From Oasisia sp. SBJ-2009 (taxonomy: Eukaryota; Annelida; Polychaeta; Sabellida; Siboglinidae), in contig OZ024856.1 in assembly GCA_964017155.1 (NCBI GenBank), forward strand, positions 188,501 to 252,500: a DNA stretch of 64,000 nucleotides. Direction: 5' to 3'. The notes beneath the pieces were generated by a model. It saw only the letters and a list, made by a program, of their open reading frames with translations, was not told the DNA's origin and made no database searches. The position numbers and the translations under genes are program-made. Positions 22,570 through 36,875 of this stretch are shown here, one piece after another. Numbering within the stretch: the stretch's first letter is position 1; each line of letters begins with the position of its first letter.

Positions 22570-23993
22570 CGACTGGCACAAATCGCGCTGTCTTTTCGAC
22601 CTCAAAAATTTGCCAAGACGCGATGTTTATAAAACATAAATACGCGCAAGATGATTATAATTGAATGAATTAATTTAATCAAGTATCAAATGTTGGCAAA
22701 AATACTGATATAATAGCAACATTGAGGTGGGTCCGACTTGTATATAAGTGCCAAATAGTGAAATACTGAAAACAATTGAGAATAAACGTGCTTTTATGAG
22801 AGAGTGCGCGTGAAGGTACGGGCCCGCAAGTGTTGGCACTAATGTACAAGTCGGGCCCACCTCAATTTTGGTATAATAACTGTATCTTTGCCAACATTTG
22901 ATACTTGATTTTGTTAATTCAATCAATTATATTCATCTTGCGCATATTTATGTTTTATATACAGCGCGTCTTAGCAGACTTTTGAGGTCGAAAAGACAGC
23001 GCGGTCGGCATAAACAAACTGTTTATCGCTTATTTCATATGCTCAGCTCAGTAACATGCACCGCTCCGCTTGCGACTGGCACAAATCGCGCTGTCTTTTC
23101 GACCTGAAAAGTTTGCCAAGACGCGCTGTTTACAAAACATAAATACCCGCAAGATGATTATAATTGAATGAATTAATTTAATCAAGTATCAAATGTTGGC
23201 AAAAATACTGATATAATAGCAACATTGAGGTGGGTCCTACTTGTACATAAGTGCCAAATAGTGAAATACTGAAAACAAATTGAGAGTATACGTGCTTTTA
23301 TGAGAGAGTGCGCGTGAAGGTACGCGCCCGCAAGTGTAGGCATTGATGTACAAGTCGGGCCCACCTCAATTTTGCTATTATAACTGTATCTTTGCCAACA
23401 TTTGATACTTGATTTTGTTAATTCAATCAATTATAATCATCTTGCGCATATTAATGTTTTATATACAGCGCATCTTAGCAGACTTTTGAGGTCGAAAAGA
23501 CAGCGGGGTCGGCATAAAAAAACTGTTTATCGCTCATTTCATATGCACAGCGCAGTAACATGCACCGCTGCGCTTGCGACTGGCACAAATCGCGCTATCT
23601 TTTCGACCTCAAAAGTTTGCCAAGACGCGATGTTTATAAAACATAAATACGCGCAAGATGATTATAATTGAATGAATTAATTTAATCAAGTATCAAATGT
23701 TGGCAAAAATACTGATATAATAGCAACATTGAGATGGGTCCGACTTGTACATAAGTGCCAAATAGTGAAATAGTGACCGCTGCGCTTGCGACTGGCACAA
23801 ATCGCGCTGTCTTTTCGACCTCAAAAGTTTGCCAAGACGCGCTGTTTATAAAACATAAATACGCGCAAGATGATTATAATTGAATGAATTAATTTAATCA
23901 AGTATCAAATGTTGGCAAAAAATAGTGATATAATAGCAACATTGAGGTGGGTCCGACTTGTACATAAATGCCAAATAGTGACCGCTGCGCTTG
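22570..23993 (+). repeat. Founder-like segment A-B-S-s before the 1929-bp HOR
   Basis: Unit starts: A22570, B23073, S23577, s23789. The B-S-s part already has the features of the 1929-bp repeat: GAGATGGGTCC in S and the single 8-mer in s. The A unit is still of the old A type, with private AGAATAAACGTG and GGCACTAATG. The segment looks like the ancestral edge of the amplified block downstream. Confidence 0.82.
23789..23993 (+). repeat. Short unit s, 205-bp variant (first occurrence)
   Basis: It is identical in plan to the 213-bp unit but has one AAATAGTG instead of two at the junction (TGCCAAATAGTGACCGCTG), so it is 8 bp shorter. Copies occur only from here to the window end, generally between an S unit and a D unit. 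A 204-bp relative at 53130 shows the same 8-bp loss on a 212-bp background. The loss joins reading frames so that a 62-codon ATG-initiated frame opens across each junction; I regard this as fortuitous. Confidence 0.88.
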
Positions 23994-26900
23994 CGACTGG
24001 CACAAATCGCGCTGTCTTTTCGACCTCAAAAGTTTGCCAAGACGCGCTGTTTATAAAACATAAATACGCGCAAGATGATTATAATGGAATGAATTAATTT
24101 AATCAAGTATCAAATGTTGGCAAAAATATTGATATAATAGCAACATTGAGGTGGGTCCGACTTGTACATAAGTGCCAAATAGTGAAATACTGAAAACAAA
24201 TTGAGAGTATACGTGCTTTTATGAGAGAGTGCGCGTGAAGGTACGCGCCCGCAAGTGTAGGCATTTATGTACAAGTCGGGCCCACCTCAATGTTGGTATT
24301 ATAACTGTATATTTGCCAACATTTGATACTTGGTTTTGTTAATTCTATCAATTATAATCATCTTGCGCATATTTATGTTTTATATACAGCGCGTCTTAGC
24401 AGACTTTTGAGGTCCAAAAGACAGCGCGGTCGGCATAAACAAACTGTTTATCGCTCATTTCATATGCTCAGCGCAGTAACATGCACCGCTGCGCTTGCGA
24501 CTGGCACAAATCGCGCTGTCTTTTCGACCTCAAACGTTTGCCAAGACGCGCTGTTTATAAAACATAAATACGCGCAAGATGATTATAATGGAATGAATTA
24601 ATTTAATCAAGTATCAAATGTTGGCCAAAATATTGATATAATAGCAACATTGAGGTGGGTCCGACTTGTACATAAGTGCCAAATAGTGAAATACTGAAAA
24701 CAAATTGAGAGTATACGTGCTTTTATGAGAGAGTGCGCGTGAAGGTACGTGCCCGCAAGTGTAGGCACTTATGTACAAGTCGGGCCCACCTCAATTTTGG
24801 TATAATAACTGTATCTTTGCCAACATTTGATACTTGATTTTGTTAATTCAATCAATTATATTCATCTTGCGCATATTTATGTTTTATATACAGCGCGTCT
24901 TAGCAGACTTTTGAGGTCGAAAAGACAGCGCGATCGGCATAAACAAACTGTTTATCGCTTATTTCATATGCTCAGCTCAGTAACATGCACCGCTCCGCTT
25001 GCGACTGGCACAAATCGCGCTGTCTTTTCGACCTGAAAAGTTTGCCAAGACGCGCTGTTTACAAAACATAAATACCCGCAAGATGATTATAATTGAATGA
25101 ATTAATTTAATCAAGTATCAAATGTTGGCAAAAATACTGATATAATAGCAACATTGAGGTGGGTCCTACTTGTACATAAGTGCCAAATAGTGAAATACTG
25201 AAAACAAATTGAGAGTATACGTGCTTTTATGAGAGAGTGCGCGTGAAGGTACGCGCCCGCAAGTGTAGGCATTGATGTACAAGTCGGGCCCACCTCAATT
25301 TTGCTATTATAACTGTATCTTTGCCAACATTTGATACTTGATTTTGTTAATTCAATCAATTATAATCATCTTGCGCATATTAATGTTTTATATACAGCGC
25401 ATCTTAGCAGACTTTTGAGGTCGAAAAGACAGCGGGGTCGGCATAAAAAAACTGTTTATCGCTCATTTCATATGCACAGCGCAGTAACATGCACCGCTGC
25501 GCTTGCGACTGGCACAAATCGCGCTATCTTTTCGACCTCAAAAGTTTGCCAAGACGCGATGTTTATAAAACATAAATACGCGCAAGATGATTATAATTGA
25601 ATGAATTAATTTAATCAAGTATCAAATGTTGGCAAAAATACTGATATAATAGCAACATTGAGATGGGTCCGACTTGTACATAAGTGCCAAATAGTGAAAT
25701 AGTGACCGCTGCGCTTGCGACTGGCACAAATCGCGCTGTCTTTTCGACCTCAAAAGTTTGCCAAGACGCGCTGTTTATAAAACATAAATACGCGCAAGAT
25801 GATTATAATTGAATGAATTAATTTAATCAAGTATCAAATGTTGGCAAAAAATAGTGATATAATAGCAACATTGAGGTGGGTCCGACTTGTACATAAATGC
25901 CAAATAGTGACCGCTGCGCTTGCGACTGGCACAAATCGCGCTGTCTTTTCGACCTCAAAAGTTTGCCAAGACGCGCTGTTTATAAAACATAAATACGCGC
26001 AAGATGATTATAATGGAATGAATTAATTTAATCAAGTATCAAATGTTGGCAAAAATATTGATATAATAGCAACATTGAGGTGGGTCCGACTTGTACATAA
26101 GTGCCAAATAGTGAAATACTGAAAACAAATTGAGAGTATACGTGCTTTTATGAGAGAGTGCGCGTGAAGGTACGCGCCCGCAAGTGTAGGCATTTATGTA
26201 CAAGTCGGGCCCACCTCAATGTTGGTATTATAACTGTATATTTGCCAACATTTGATACTTGGTTTTGTTAATTCTATCAATTATAATCATCTTGCGCATA
26301 TTTATGTTTTATATACAGCGCGTCTTAGCAGACTTTTGAGGTCCAAAAGACAGCGCGGTCGGCATAAACAAACTGTTTATCGCTCATTTCATATGCTCAG
26401 CGCAGTAACATGCACCGCTGCGCTTGCGACTGGCACAAATCGCGCTGTCTTTTCGACCTCAAACGTTTGCCAAGACGCGCTGTTTATAAAACATAAATAC
26501 GCGCAAGATGATTATAATGGAATGAATTAATTTAATCAAGTATCAAATGTTGGCCAAAATATTGATATAATAGCAACATTGAGGTGGGTCCGACTTGTAC
26601 ATAAGTGCCAAATAGTGAAATACTGAAAACAAATTGAGAGTATACGTGCTTTTATGAGAGAGTGCGCGTGAAGGTACGTGCCCGCAAGTGTAGGCACTTA
26701 TGTACAAGTCGGGCCCACCTCAATTTTGGTATAATAACTGTATCTTTGCCAACATTTGATACTTGATTTTGTTAATTCAATCAATTATATTCATCTTGCG
26801 CATATTTATGTTTTATATACAGCGCGTCTTAGCAGACTTTTGAGGTCGAAAAGACAGCGCGATCGGCATAAACAAACTGTTTATCGCTTATTTCATATGC

Positions 26901-29900
26901 TCAGCTCAGTAACATGCACCGCTCCGCTTGCGACTGGCACAAATCGCGCTGTCTTTTCGACCTGAAAAGTTTGCCAAGACGCGCTGTTTACAAAACATAA
27001 ATACCCGCAAGATGATTATAATTGAATGAATTAATTTAATCAAGTATCAAATGTTGGCAAAAATACTGATATAATAGCAACATTGAGGTGGGTCCTACTT
27101 GTACATAAGTGCCAAATAGTGAAATACTGAAAACAAATTGAGAGTATACGTGCTTTTATGAGAGAGTGCGCGTGAAGGTACGCGCCCGCAAGTGTAGGCA
27201 TTGATGTACAAGTCGGGCCCACCTCAATTTTGCTATTATAACTGTATCTTTGCCAACATTTGATACTTGATTTTGTTAATTCAATCAATTATAATCATCT
27301 TGCGCATATTAATGTTTTATATACAGCGCATCTTAGCAGACTTTTGAGGTCGAAAAGACAGCGGGGTCGGCATAAAAAAACTGTTTATCGCTCATTTCAT
27401 ATGCACAGCGCAGTAACATGCACCGCTGCGCTTGCGACTGGCACAAATCGCGCTATCTTTTCGACCTCAAAAGTTTGCCAAGACGCGATGTTTATAAAAC
27501 ATAAATACGCGCAAGATGATTATAATTGAATGAATTAATTTAATCAAGTATCAAATGTTGGCAAAAATACTGATATAATAGCAACATTGAGATGGGTCCG
27601 ACTTGTACATAAGTGCCAAATAGTGAAATAGTGACCGCTGCGCTTGCGACTGGCACAAATCGCGCTGTCTTTTCGACCTCAAAAGTTTGCCAAGACGCGC
27701 TGTTTATAAAACATAAATACGCGCAAGATGATTATAATTGAATGAATTAATTTAATCAAGTATCAAATGTTGGCAAAAAATAGTGATATAATAGCAACAT
27801 TGAGGTGGGTCCGACTTGTACATAAATGCCAAATAGTGACCGCTGCGCTTGCGACTGGCACAAATCGCGCTGTCTTTTCGACCTCAAAAGTTTGCCAAGA
27901 CGCGCTGTTTATAAAACATAAATACGCGCAAGATGATTATAATGGAATGAATTAATTTAATCAAGTATCAAATGTTGGCAAAAATATTGATATAATAGCA
28001 ACATTGAGGTGGGTCCGACTTGTACATAAGTGCCAAATAGTGAAATACTGAAAACAAATTGAGAGTATACGTGCTTTTATGAGAGAGTGCGCGTGAAGGT
28101 ACGCGCCCGCAAGTGTAGGCATTTATGTACAAGTCGGGCCCACCTCAATGTTGGTATTATAACTGTATATTTGCCAACATTTGATACTTGGTTTTGTTAA
28201 TTCTATCAATTATAATCATCTTGCGCATATTTATGTTTTATATACAGCGCGTCTTAGCAGACTTTTGAGGTCCAAAAGACAGCGCGGTCGGCATAAACAA
28301 ACTGTTTATCGCTCATTTCATATGCTCAGCGCAGTAACATGCACCGCTGCGCTTGCGACTGGCACAAATCGCGCTGTCTTTTCGACCTCAAACGTTTGCC
28401 AAGACGCGCTGTTTATAAAACATAAATACGCGCAAGATGATTATAATGGAATGAATTAATTTAATCAAGTATCAAATGTTGGCCAAAATATTGATATAAT
28501 AGCAACATTGAGGTGGGTCCGACTTGTACATAAGTGCCAAATAGTGAAATACTGAAAACAAATTGAGAGTATACGTGCTTTTATGAGAGAGTGCGCGTGA
28601 AGGTACGTGCCCGCAAGTGTAGGCACTTATGTACAAGTCGGGCCCACCTCAATTTTGGTATAATAACTGTATCTTTGCCAACATTTGATACTTGATTTTG
28701 TTAATTCAATCAATTATATTCATCTTGCGCATATTTATGTTTTATATACAGCGCGTCTTAGCAGACTTTTGAGGTCGAAAAGACAGCGCGATCGGCATAA
28801 ACAAACTGTTTATCGCTTATTTCATATGCTCAGCTCAGTAACATGCACCGCTCCGCTTGCGACTGGCACAAATCGCGCTGTCTTTTCGACCTGAAAAGTT
28901 TGCCAAGACGCGCTGTTTACAAAACATAAATACCCGCAAGATGATTATAATTGAATGAATTAATTTAATCAAGTATCAAATGTTGGCAAAAATACTGATA
29001 TAATAGCAACATTGAGGTGGGTCCTACTTGTACATAAGTGCCAAATAGTGAAATACTGAAAACAAATTGAGAGTATACGTGCTTTTATGAGAGAGTGCGC
29101 GTGAAGGTACGCGCCCGCAAGTGTAGGCATTGATGTACAAGTCGGGCCCACCTCAATTTTGCTATTATAACTGTATCTTTGCCAACATTTGATACTTGAT
29201 TTTGTTAATTCAATCAATTATAATCATCTTGCGCATATTAATGTTTTATATACAGCGCATCTTAGCAGACTTTTGAGGTCGAAAAGACAGCGGGGTCGGC
29301 ATAAAAAAACTGTTTATCGCTCATTTCATATGCACAGCGCAGTAACATGCACCGCTGCGCTTGCGACTGGCACAAATCGCGCTATCTTTTCGACCTCAAA
29401 AGTTTGCCAAGACGCGATGTTTATAAAACATAAATACGCGCAAGATGATTATAATTGAATGAATTAATTTAATCAAGTATCAAATGTTGGCAAAAATACT
29501 GATATAATAGCAACATTGAGATGGGTCCGACTTGTACATAAGTGCCAAATAGTGAAATAGTGACCGCTGCGCTTGCGACTGGCACAAATCGCGCTGTCTT
29601 TTCGACCTCAAAAGTTTGCCAAGACGCGCTGTTTATAAAACATAAATACGCGCAAGATGATTATAATTGAATGGATTAATTTAATCAAGTATCAAATGTT
29701 GGCAAAAAATAGTGATATAATAGCAACATTGAGGTGGGTCCGACTTGTACATAAATGCCAAATAGTGACCGCTGCGCTTGCGACTGGCACAAATCGCGCT
29801 GTCTTTTCGACCTCAAAAGTTTGCCAAGACGCGCTGTTTATAAAACATAAATACGCGCAAGATGATTATAATGGAATGAATTAATTTAATCAAGTATCAA

Positions 29901-32900
29901 ATGTTGGCAAAAATATTGATATAATAGCAACATTGAGGTGGGTCCGACTTGTACATAAGTGCCAAATAGTGAAATACTGAAAACAAATTGAGAGTATACG
30001 TGCTTTTATGAGAGAGTGCGCGTGAAGGTACGCGCCCGCAAGTGTAGGCATTTATGTACAAGTCGGGCCCACCTCAATGTTGGTATTATAACTGTATATT
30101 TGCCAACATTTGATACTTGGTTTTGTTAATTCTATCAATTATAATCATCTTGCGCATATTTATGTTTTATATACAGCGCGTCTTAGCAGACTTTTGAGGT
30201 CCAAAAGACAGCGCGGTCGGCATAAACAAACTGTTTATCGCTCATTTCATATGCTCAGCGCAGTAACATGCACCGCTGCGCTTGCGACTGGCACAAATCG
30301 CGCTGTCTTTTCGACCTCAAACGTTTGCCAAGACGCGCTGTTTATAAAACATAAATACGCGCAAGATGATTATAATGGAATGAATTAATTTAATCAAGTA
30401 TCAAATGTTGGCCAAAATATTGATATAATAGCAACATTGAGGTGGGTCCGACTTGTACATAAGTGCCAAATAGTGAAATACTGAAAACAAATTGAGAGTA
30501 TACGTGCTTTTATGAGAGAGTGCGCGTGAAGGTACGTGCCCGCAAGTGTAGGCACTTATGTACAAGTCGGGCCCACCTCAATTTTGGTATAATAACTGTA
30601 TCTTTGCCAACATTTGATACTTGATTTTGTTAATTCAATCAATTATATTCATCTTGCGCATATTTATGTTTTATATACAGCGCGTCTTAGCAGACTTTTG
30701 AGGTCGAAAAGACAGCGCGATCGGCATAAACAAACTGTTTATCGCTTATTTCATATGCTCAGCTCAGTAACATGCACCGCTCCGCTTGCGACTGGCACAA
30801 ATCGCGCTGTCTTTTCGACCTGAAAAGTTTGCCAAGACGCGCTGTTTACAAAACATAAATACCCGCAAGATGATTATAATTGAATGAATTAATTTAATCA
30901 AGTATCAAATGTTGGCAAAAATACTGATATAATAGCAACATTGAGGTGGGTCCTACTTGTACATAAGTGCCAAATAGTGAAATACTGAAAACAAATTGAG
31001 AGTATACGTGCTTTTATGAGAGAGTGCGCGTGAAGGTACGCGCCCGCAAGTGTAGGCATTGATGTACAAGTCGGGCCCACCTCAATTTTGCTATTATAAC
31101 TGTATCTTTGCCAACATTTGATACTTGATTTTGTTAATTCAATCAATTATAATCATCTTGCGCATATTAATGTTTTATATACAGCGCATCTTAGCAGACT
31201 TTTGAGGTCGAAAAGACAGCGGGGTCGGCATAAAAAAACTGTTTATCGCTCATTTCATATGCACAGCGCAGTAACATGCACCGCTGCGCTTGCGACTGGC
31301 ACAAATCGCGCTATCTTTTCGACCTCAAAAGTTTGCCAAGACGCGATGTTTATAAAACATAAATACGCGCAAGATGATTATAATTGAATGAATTAATTTA
31401 ATCAAGTATCAAATGTTGGCAAAAATACTGATATAATAGCAACATTGAGATGGGTCCGACTTGTACATAAGTGCCAAATAGTGAAATAGTGACCGCTGCG
31501 CTTGCGACTGGCACAAATCGCGCTGTCTTTTCGACCTCAAAAGTTTGCCAAGACGCGCTGTTTATAAAACATAAATACGCGCAAGATGATTATAATTGAA
31601 TGAATTAATTTAATCAAGTATCAAATGTTGGCAAAAAATAGTGATATAATAGCAACATTGAGGTGGGTCCGACTTGTACATAAATGCCAAATAGTGACCG
31701 CTGCGCTTGCGACTGGCACAAATCGCGCTGTCTTTTCGACCTCAAAAGTTTGCCAAGACGCGCTGTTTATAAAACATAAATACGCGCAAGATGATTATAA
31801 TGGAATGAATTAATTTAATCAAGTATCAAATGTTGGCAAAAATATTGATATAATAGCAACATTGAGGTGGGTCCGACTTGTACATAAGTGCCAAATAGTG
31901 AAATACTGAAAACAAATTGAGAGTATACGTGCTTTTATGAGAGAGTGCGCGTGAAGGTACGCGCCCGCAAGTGTAGGCATTTATGTACAAGTCGGGCCCA
32001 CCTCAATGTTGGTATTATAACTGTATATTTGCCAACATTTGATACTTGGTTTTGTTAATTCTATCAATTATAATCATCTTGCGCATATTTATGTTTTATA
32101 TACAGCGCGTCTTAGCAGACTTTTGAGGTCCAAAAGACAGCGCGGTCGGCATAAACAAACTGTTTATCGCTCATTTCATATGCTCAGCGCAGTAACATGC
32201 ACCGCTGCGCTTGCGACTGGCACAAATCGCGCTGTCTTTTCGACCTCAAACGTTTGCCAAGACGCGCTGTTTATAAAACATAAATACGCGCAAGATGATT
32301 ATAATGGAATGAATTAATTTAATCAAGTATCAAATGTTGGCCAAAATATTGATATAATAGCAACATTGAGGTGGGTCCGACTTGTACATAAGTGCCAAAT
32401 AGTGAAATACTGAAAACAAATTGAGAGTATACGTGCTTTTATGAGAGAGTGCGCGTGAAGGTACGTGCCCGCAAGTGTAGGCACTTATGTACAAGTCGGG
32501 CCCACCTCAATTTTGGTATAATAACTGTATCTTTGCCAACATTTGATACTTGATTTTGTTAATTCAATCAATTATATTCATCTTGCGCATATTTATGTTT
32601 TATATACAGCGCGTCTTAGCAGACTTTTGAGGTCGAAAAGACAGCGCGATCGGCATAAACAAACTGTTTATCGCTTATTTCATATGCTCAGCTCAGTAAC
32701 ATGCACCGCTCCGCTTGCGACTGGCACAAATCGCGCTGTCTTTTCGACCTGAAAAGTTTGCCAAGACGCGCTGTTTACAAAACATAAATACCCGCAAGAT
32801 GATTATAATTGAATGAATTAATTTAATCAAGTATCAAATGTTGGCAAAAATACTGATATAATAGCAACATTGAGGTGGGTCCTACTTGTACATAAGTGCC

Positions 32901-33638
32901 AAATAGTGAAATACTGAAAACAAATTGAGAGTATACGTGCTTTTATGAGAGAGTGCGCGTGAAGGTACGCGCCCGCAAGTGTAGGCATTGATGTACAAGT
33001 CGGGCCCACCTCAATTTTGCTATTATAACTGTATCTTTGCCAACATTTGATACTTGATTTTGTTAATTCAATCAATTATAATCATCTTGCGCATATTAAT
33101 GTTTTATATACAGCGCATCTTAGCAGACTTTTGAGGTCGAAAAGACAGCGGGGTCGGCATAAAAAAACTGTTTATCGCTCATTTCATATGCACAGCGCAG
33201 TAACATGCACCGCTGCGCTTGCGACTGGCACAAATCGCGCTATCTTTTCGACCTCAAAAGTTTGCCAAGACGCGATGTTTATAAAACATAAATACGCGCA
33301 AGATGATTATAATTGAATGAATTAATTTAATCAAGTATCAAATGTTGGCAAAAATACTGATATAATAGCAACATTGAGATGGGTCCGACTTGTACATAAG
33401 TGCCAAATAGTGAAATAGTGACCGCTGCGCTTGCGACTGGCACAAATCGCGCTGTCTTTTCGACCTCAAAAGTTTGCCAAGACGCGCTGTTTATAAAACA
33501 TAAATACGCGCAAGATGATTATAATTGAATGGATTAATTTAATCAAGTATCAAATGTTGGCAAAAAATAGTGATATAATAGCAACATTGAGGTGGGTCCG
33601 ACTTGTACATAAATGCCAAATAGTGACCGCTGCGCTTG
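23994..33638 (+). repeat. HOR block 5: five copies of a 1929-bp D-A'-B-S-s repeat
   Basis: Copies start at 23994, 25923, 27852, 29781 and 31710. Each consists of D (504), A-prime (504), B (504), S (212) and s (205), which sum to 1929. The only difference I noticed between copies is an A-to-G change in the s unit at 29674 and 33532 (GAATGGATT instead of GAATGAATT). All five A-prime units share GCGCGATCGGC. Such low divergence compared with neighbouring blocks implies recent amplification. Confidence 0.92.
24498..25001 (+). repeat. Long unit, recombinant subfamily A-prime (504 bp)
   Basis: The left arm is that of the C unit that follows D (CTCAAACGTTTGCC, TAATGGAATG, GGCCAAAATATTG). The right arm and linker are A-type (TTTTGGTATAATAAC, GCTTATTTC, CTCAGCTCAG, CCGCTCCG). 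The switch lies in or near the loop, which reads GGTACGTGCCC...GTAGGCACTTATG. The copies at 24498, 26427, 28356, 30285 and 32214 share GCGCGATCGGC in the linker. The unit fits an exchange between C and A units, and it is a constant component of all HORs from 24 kb to the window end. Confidence 0.85.
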
Positions 33639-35150
33639 CGACTGGCACAAATCGCGCTGTCTTTTCGACCTCAAAAGTTTGCCAAGACGCGCTGTTTATA
33701 AAACATAAATACGCGCAAGATGATTATAATGGAATGAATTAATTTAATCAAGTATCAAATGTTGGCAACAATATTGATATAATAGCAACATTGAGGTGGG
33801 TCTGACTTGTACATAAGTGCAAAATAGTGAAATACTGAAAACAAATTGAGAGTATACGTGCTTTTATGAGAGAGTGCGCGTGAAGGTACGCGCCCGCAAG
33901 TGTAGGCATTTATGTACAAGTCGGGCCCACCTCAATGTAGGTATTATAACTGTATATTTGCCAACATTTGATACTTGATTTGGTTAATTCTATCAATTAT
34001 AATCATCTTGCGCATATTTATGTTTTATATACAGCGCGTCTTAGCAGACTTTTGAGGTCCAAAAGACAGCGCGGTCGGCATAAACAAACTGTTTATCGCT
34101 CATTTCATATGCTCAGCGCAGTAACATGCACCGCTGCGCTTGCGACTGGCACAAATCGCGCTGTCTTTTCGACCTCAAACGTTTGCCAAGACGCGCTGTT
34201 TATAAAACATAAATACGCGCAAGATGATTATAATGGAATGAATTAATTTAATCAAGTATCAAATGTTGGCCAAAATATTGATATAATAGCAACATTGAGG
34301 TGGGTCCGACTTGTACATAAGTGCCAAATAGTGAAATACTGAAAACAAATTGAGAGTATACGTGCTTTTATGAGAGAGTGCGCGTGAAGGTACGTGCCCG
34401 CAAGTGTAGGCACTTATGTACAAGTCGGGCCCACCTCAATTTTGGTATAATAACTGTATCTTTGCCAACATTTGATACTTGATTTTGTTTATTCAATCAA
34501 TTATATTCATCTTGCGCATATTTATGTTTTATATACAGCGCGTCTTAGCAGACTTTTGAGGTCGAAAAGACAGCGCGGTCGGCATAAACAAACTGTTTAT
34601 TGCTTATTTCATATGCTCAGCTCAGTAACATGCACCGCTCCGCTTGCGACTGGCACAAATCGCGCTGTCTTTTCGACCTGAAAAGTTTGCCAAGACGCGC
34701 TGTTTACAAAACATAAATACCCGCAAGATGATTATAATTGAATGAATTAATTTAATCAAGTATCAAATGTTGGCAAAAATACTGATATAATAGCAACATT
34801 GAGGTGGGTCCTACTTGTACATAAGTGCCAAATAGTGAAATACTGAAAACAAATTGAGAGTATACGTGCTTTTATGAGAGAGTGCGCGTGAAGGTACGCG
34901 CCCGCAAGTGTAGGCATTGATGTACAAGTCGGGCCCACCTCAATTTTGCTATTATAACTGTATCTTTGCCAACATTTGATACTTGATTTTGTTAATTCAA
35001 TCAATTATAATCATCTTGCGCATATTAATGTTTTATATACAGCGCATCTTAGCAGACTTTTGAGGTCGAAAAGACAGCGGGGTCGGCATAAAAAAACTGT
35101 TTATCGCTCATTTCATATGCACAGCGCAGTAACATGCACCGCTGCGCTTG

Positions 35151-35654
35151 CGACTGGCACAAATCGCGCTATCTTTTCGACCTCAAAAGTTTGCCAAGAC
35201 GCGATGTTTATAAAACATAAATACGCGCAAGATGATTATAATGGAATGAATTAATTTAATCAAGTATCAAATGTTGGCCAAAATATTGATATAATAGCAA
35301 CATTGAGGTGGGTCCGACTTGTACATAAGTGCCAAATAGTGAAATACTGAAAACAAATTGAGAGTATACGTGCTTTTATGAGAGAGTGCGCGTGAAGGTA
35401 CGTGCCCGCAAGTGTAGGCACTTATGTACAAGTCGGGCCCACCTCAATTTTGGTATAATAACTGTATCTTTGCCAACATTTGATACTTGATTTTGTTAAT
35501 TCAATCAATTATATTCATCTTGCGCATATTTATGTTTTATATACAGCGCGTCTTAGCAGACTTTTGAGGTCGAAAAGACAGCGCGGTCGGCATAAACAAA
35601 CTGTTTATCGCTTATTTCATATGCTCAGCTCAGTAACATGCACCGCTCCGCTTG
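35151..35654 (+). repeat. Chimeric long unit A'' with short-unit-like left end
   Basis: The first about 50 bp match the S unit that normally follows B (CGCTATCTTTTC, GCGATG). The left arm then switches, between about 35206 and 35243, to the A-prime type (TAATGGAATG, GGCCAAAATATTG). The result is B joined directly to A-prime without short units. A sister copy is at 39309 in the second 4158-bp repeat. Confidence 0.83.
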
Positions 35655-36370
35655 CGACTGGCACAAATCGCGCTGTCTTTTCGACCTGAAAAGTTTGCCA
35701 AGACGCGCTGTTTACAAAACATAAATACCCGCAAGATGATTATAATTGAATGAATTAATTTAATCAAGTATCAAATGTTGGCAAAAATACTGATATAATA
35801 GCAACATTGAGGTGGGTCCTACTTGTACATAAGTGCCAAATAGTGAAATACTGAAAACAAATTGAGAGTATACGTGCTTTTATGAGAGAGTGCGCGTGAA
35901 GGTACGCGCCCGCAAGTGTAGGCATTGATGTACAAGTCGGGCCCACCTCAATTTTGCTATTATAACTGTATCTTTGCCAACATTTGATACTTGATTTTGT
36001 TAATTCAATCAATTATAATCATCTTGCGCATATTAATGTTTTATATACAGCGCATCTTAGCAGACTTTTGAGGTCGAAAAGACAGCGGGGTCGGCATAAA
36101 AAAACTGTTCATCGCTCATTTCATATGCACAGCGCAGTAACATGCACCGCTGCGCTTGCGACTGGCACAAATCGCGCTATCTTTTCGACCTCAAAAGTTT
36201 GCCAAGACGCGATGTTTATAAAACATAAATACGCGCAAGATGATTATAATTGAATGAATTAATTTAATCAAGTATCAAATGTTGGCAAAAATACTGATAT
36301 AATAGCAACATTGAGATGGGTCCGACTTGTACATAAGTGCCAAATAGTGAAATAGTGACCGCTGCGCTTG

Positions 36371-36875
36371 CGACTGGCACAAATCGCGCTGTCTTTTCGA
36401 CCTCAAAAGTTTGCCAAGACGCGCTGTTTATAAAACATAAATACGCGCAAGATGATTATAATGGAATGAATTAATTTAATCAAGTATCAAATGTTGGCAA
36501 AAAATAGTGATATAATAGCAACATTGAGGTGGGTCCGACTTGTACATAAGTGCCAAATAGTGAAATACTGAAAACAAATTGAGAGTATACGTGCTTTTAT
36601 GAGAGAGTGCGCGTGAAGGTACGCGCCCGCAAGTGTAGGCATTTATGTACAAGTCGGGCCCACCTCAATGTTGGTATTATAACTGTATATTTGCCAACAT
36701 TTGATACTTGGTTTTGTTAATTCTATCAATTATAATCATCTTGCGCATATTTATGTTTTATATACAGCGCGTCTTAGCAGACTTTTGAGGTCGAAAAGAC
36801 AGCGCGGTCGGCATAAACAAACTGTTTATCGCTTATTTCATATGCTCAGCTCAGTAACATGCACCGCTCCGCTTG
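36371..36875 (+). repeat. Chimeric long unit D/A (505 bp)
   Basis: The left arm is mixed: GGAATG as in D, then GGCAAAAAATAGTG as in a 213-bp short unit. The first part of the right arm is D and the remainder plus linker is A-type (GAGGTCGAAAAG, GCTTATTTC, CTCAGCTCAG). The right-arm switch lies between about 36736 and 36793. Sister copies are at 40529 and 45609. This is the only long-unit type that places S directly before a D-type right arm. Confidence 0.86.

Noticed and set aside
23909..24097. 62-codon ATG-initiated frame in each 205-bp short unit (75 codons where GAATGGATT occurs)
   Set aside because: It appears only because the 8-bp contraction joins two frames. There is no similarity I recognise and no codon-level constraint is visible. 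It deserves at most an RNA-seq check.
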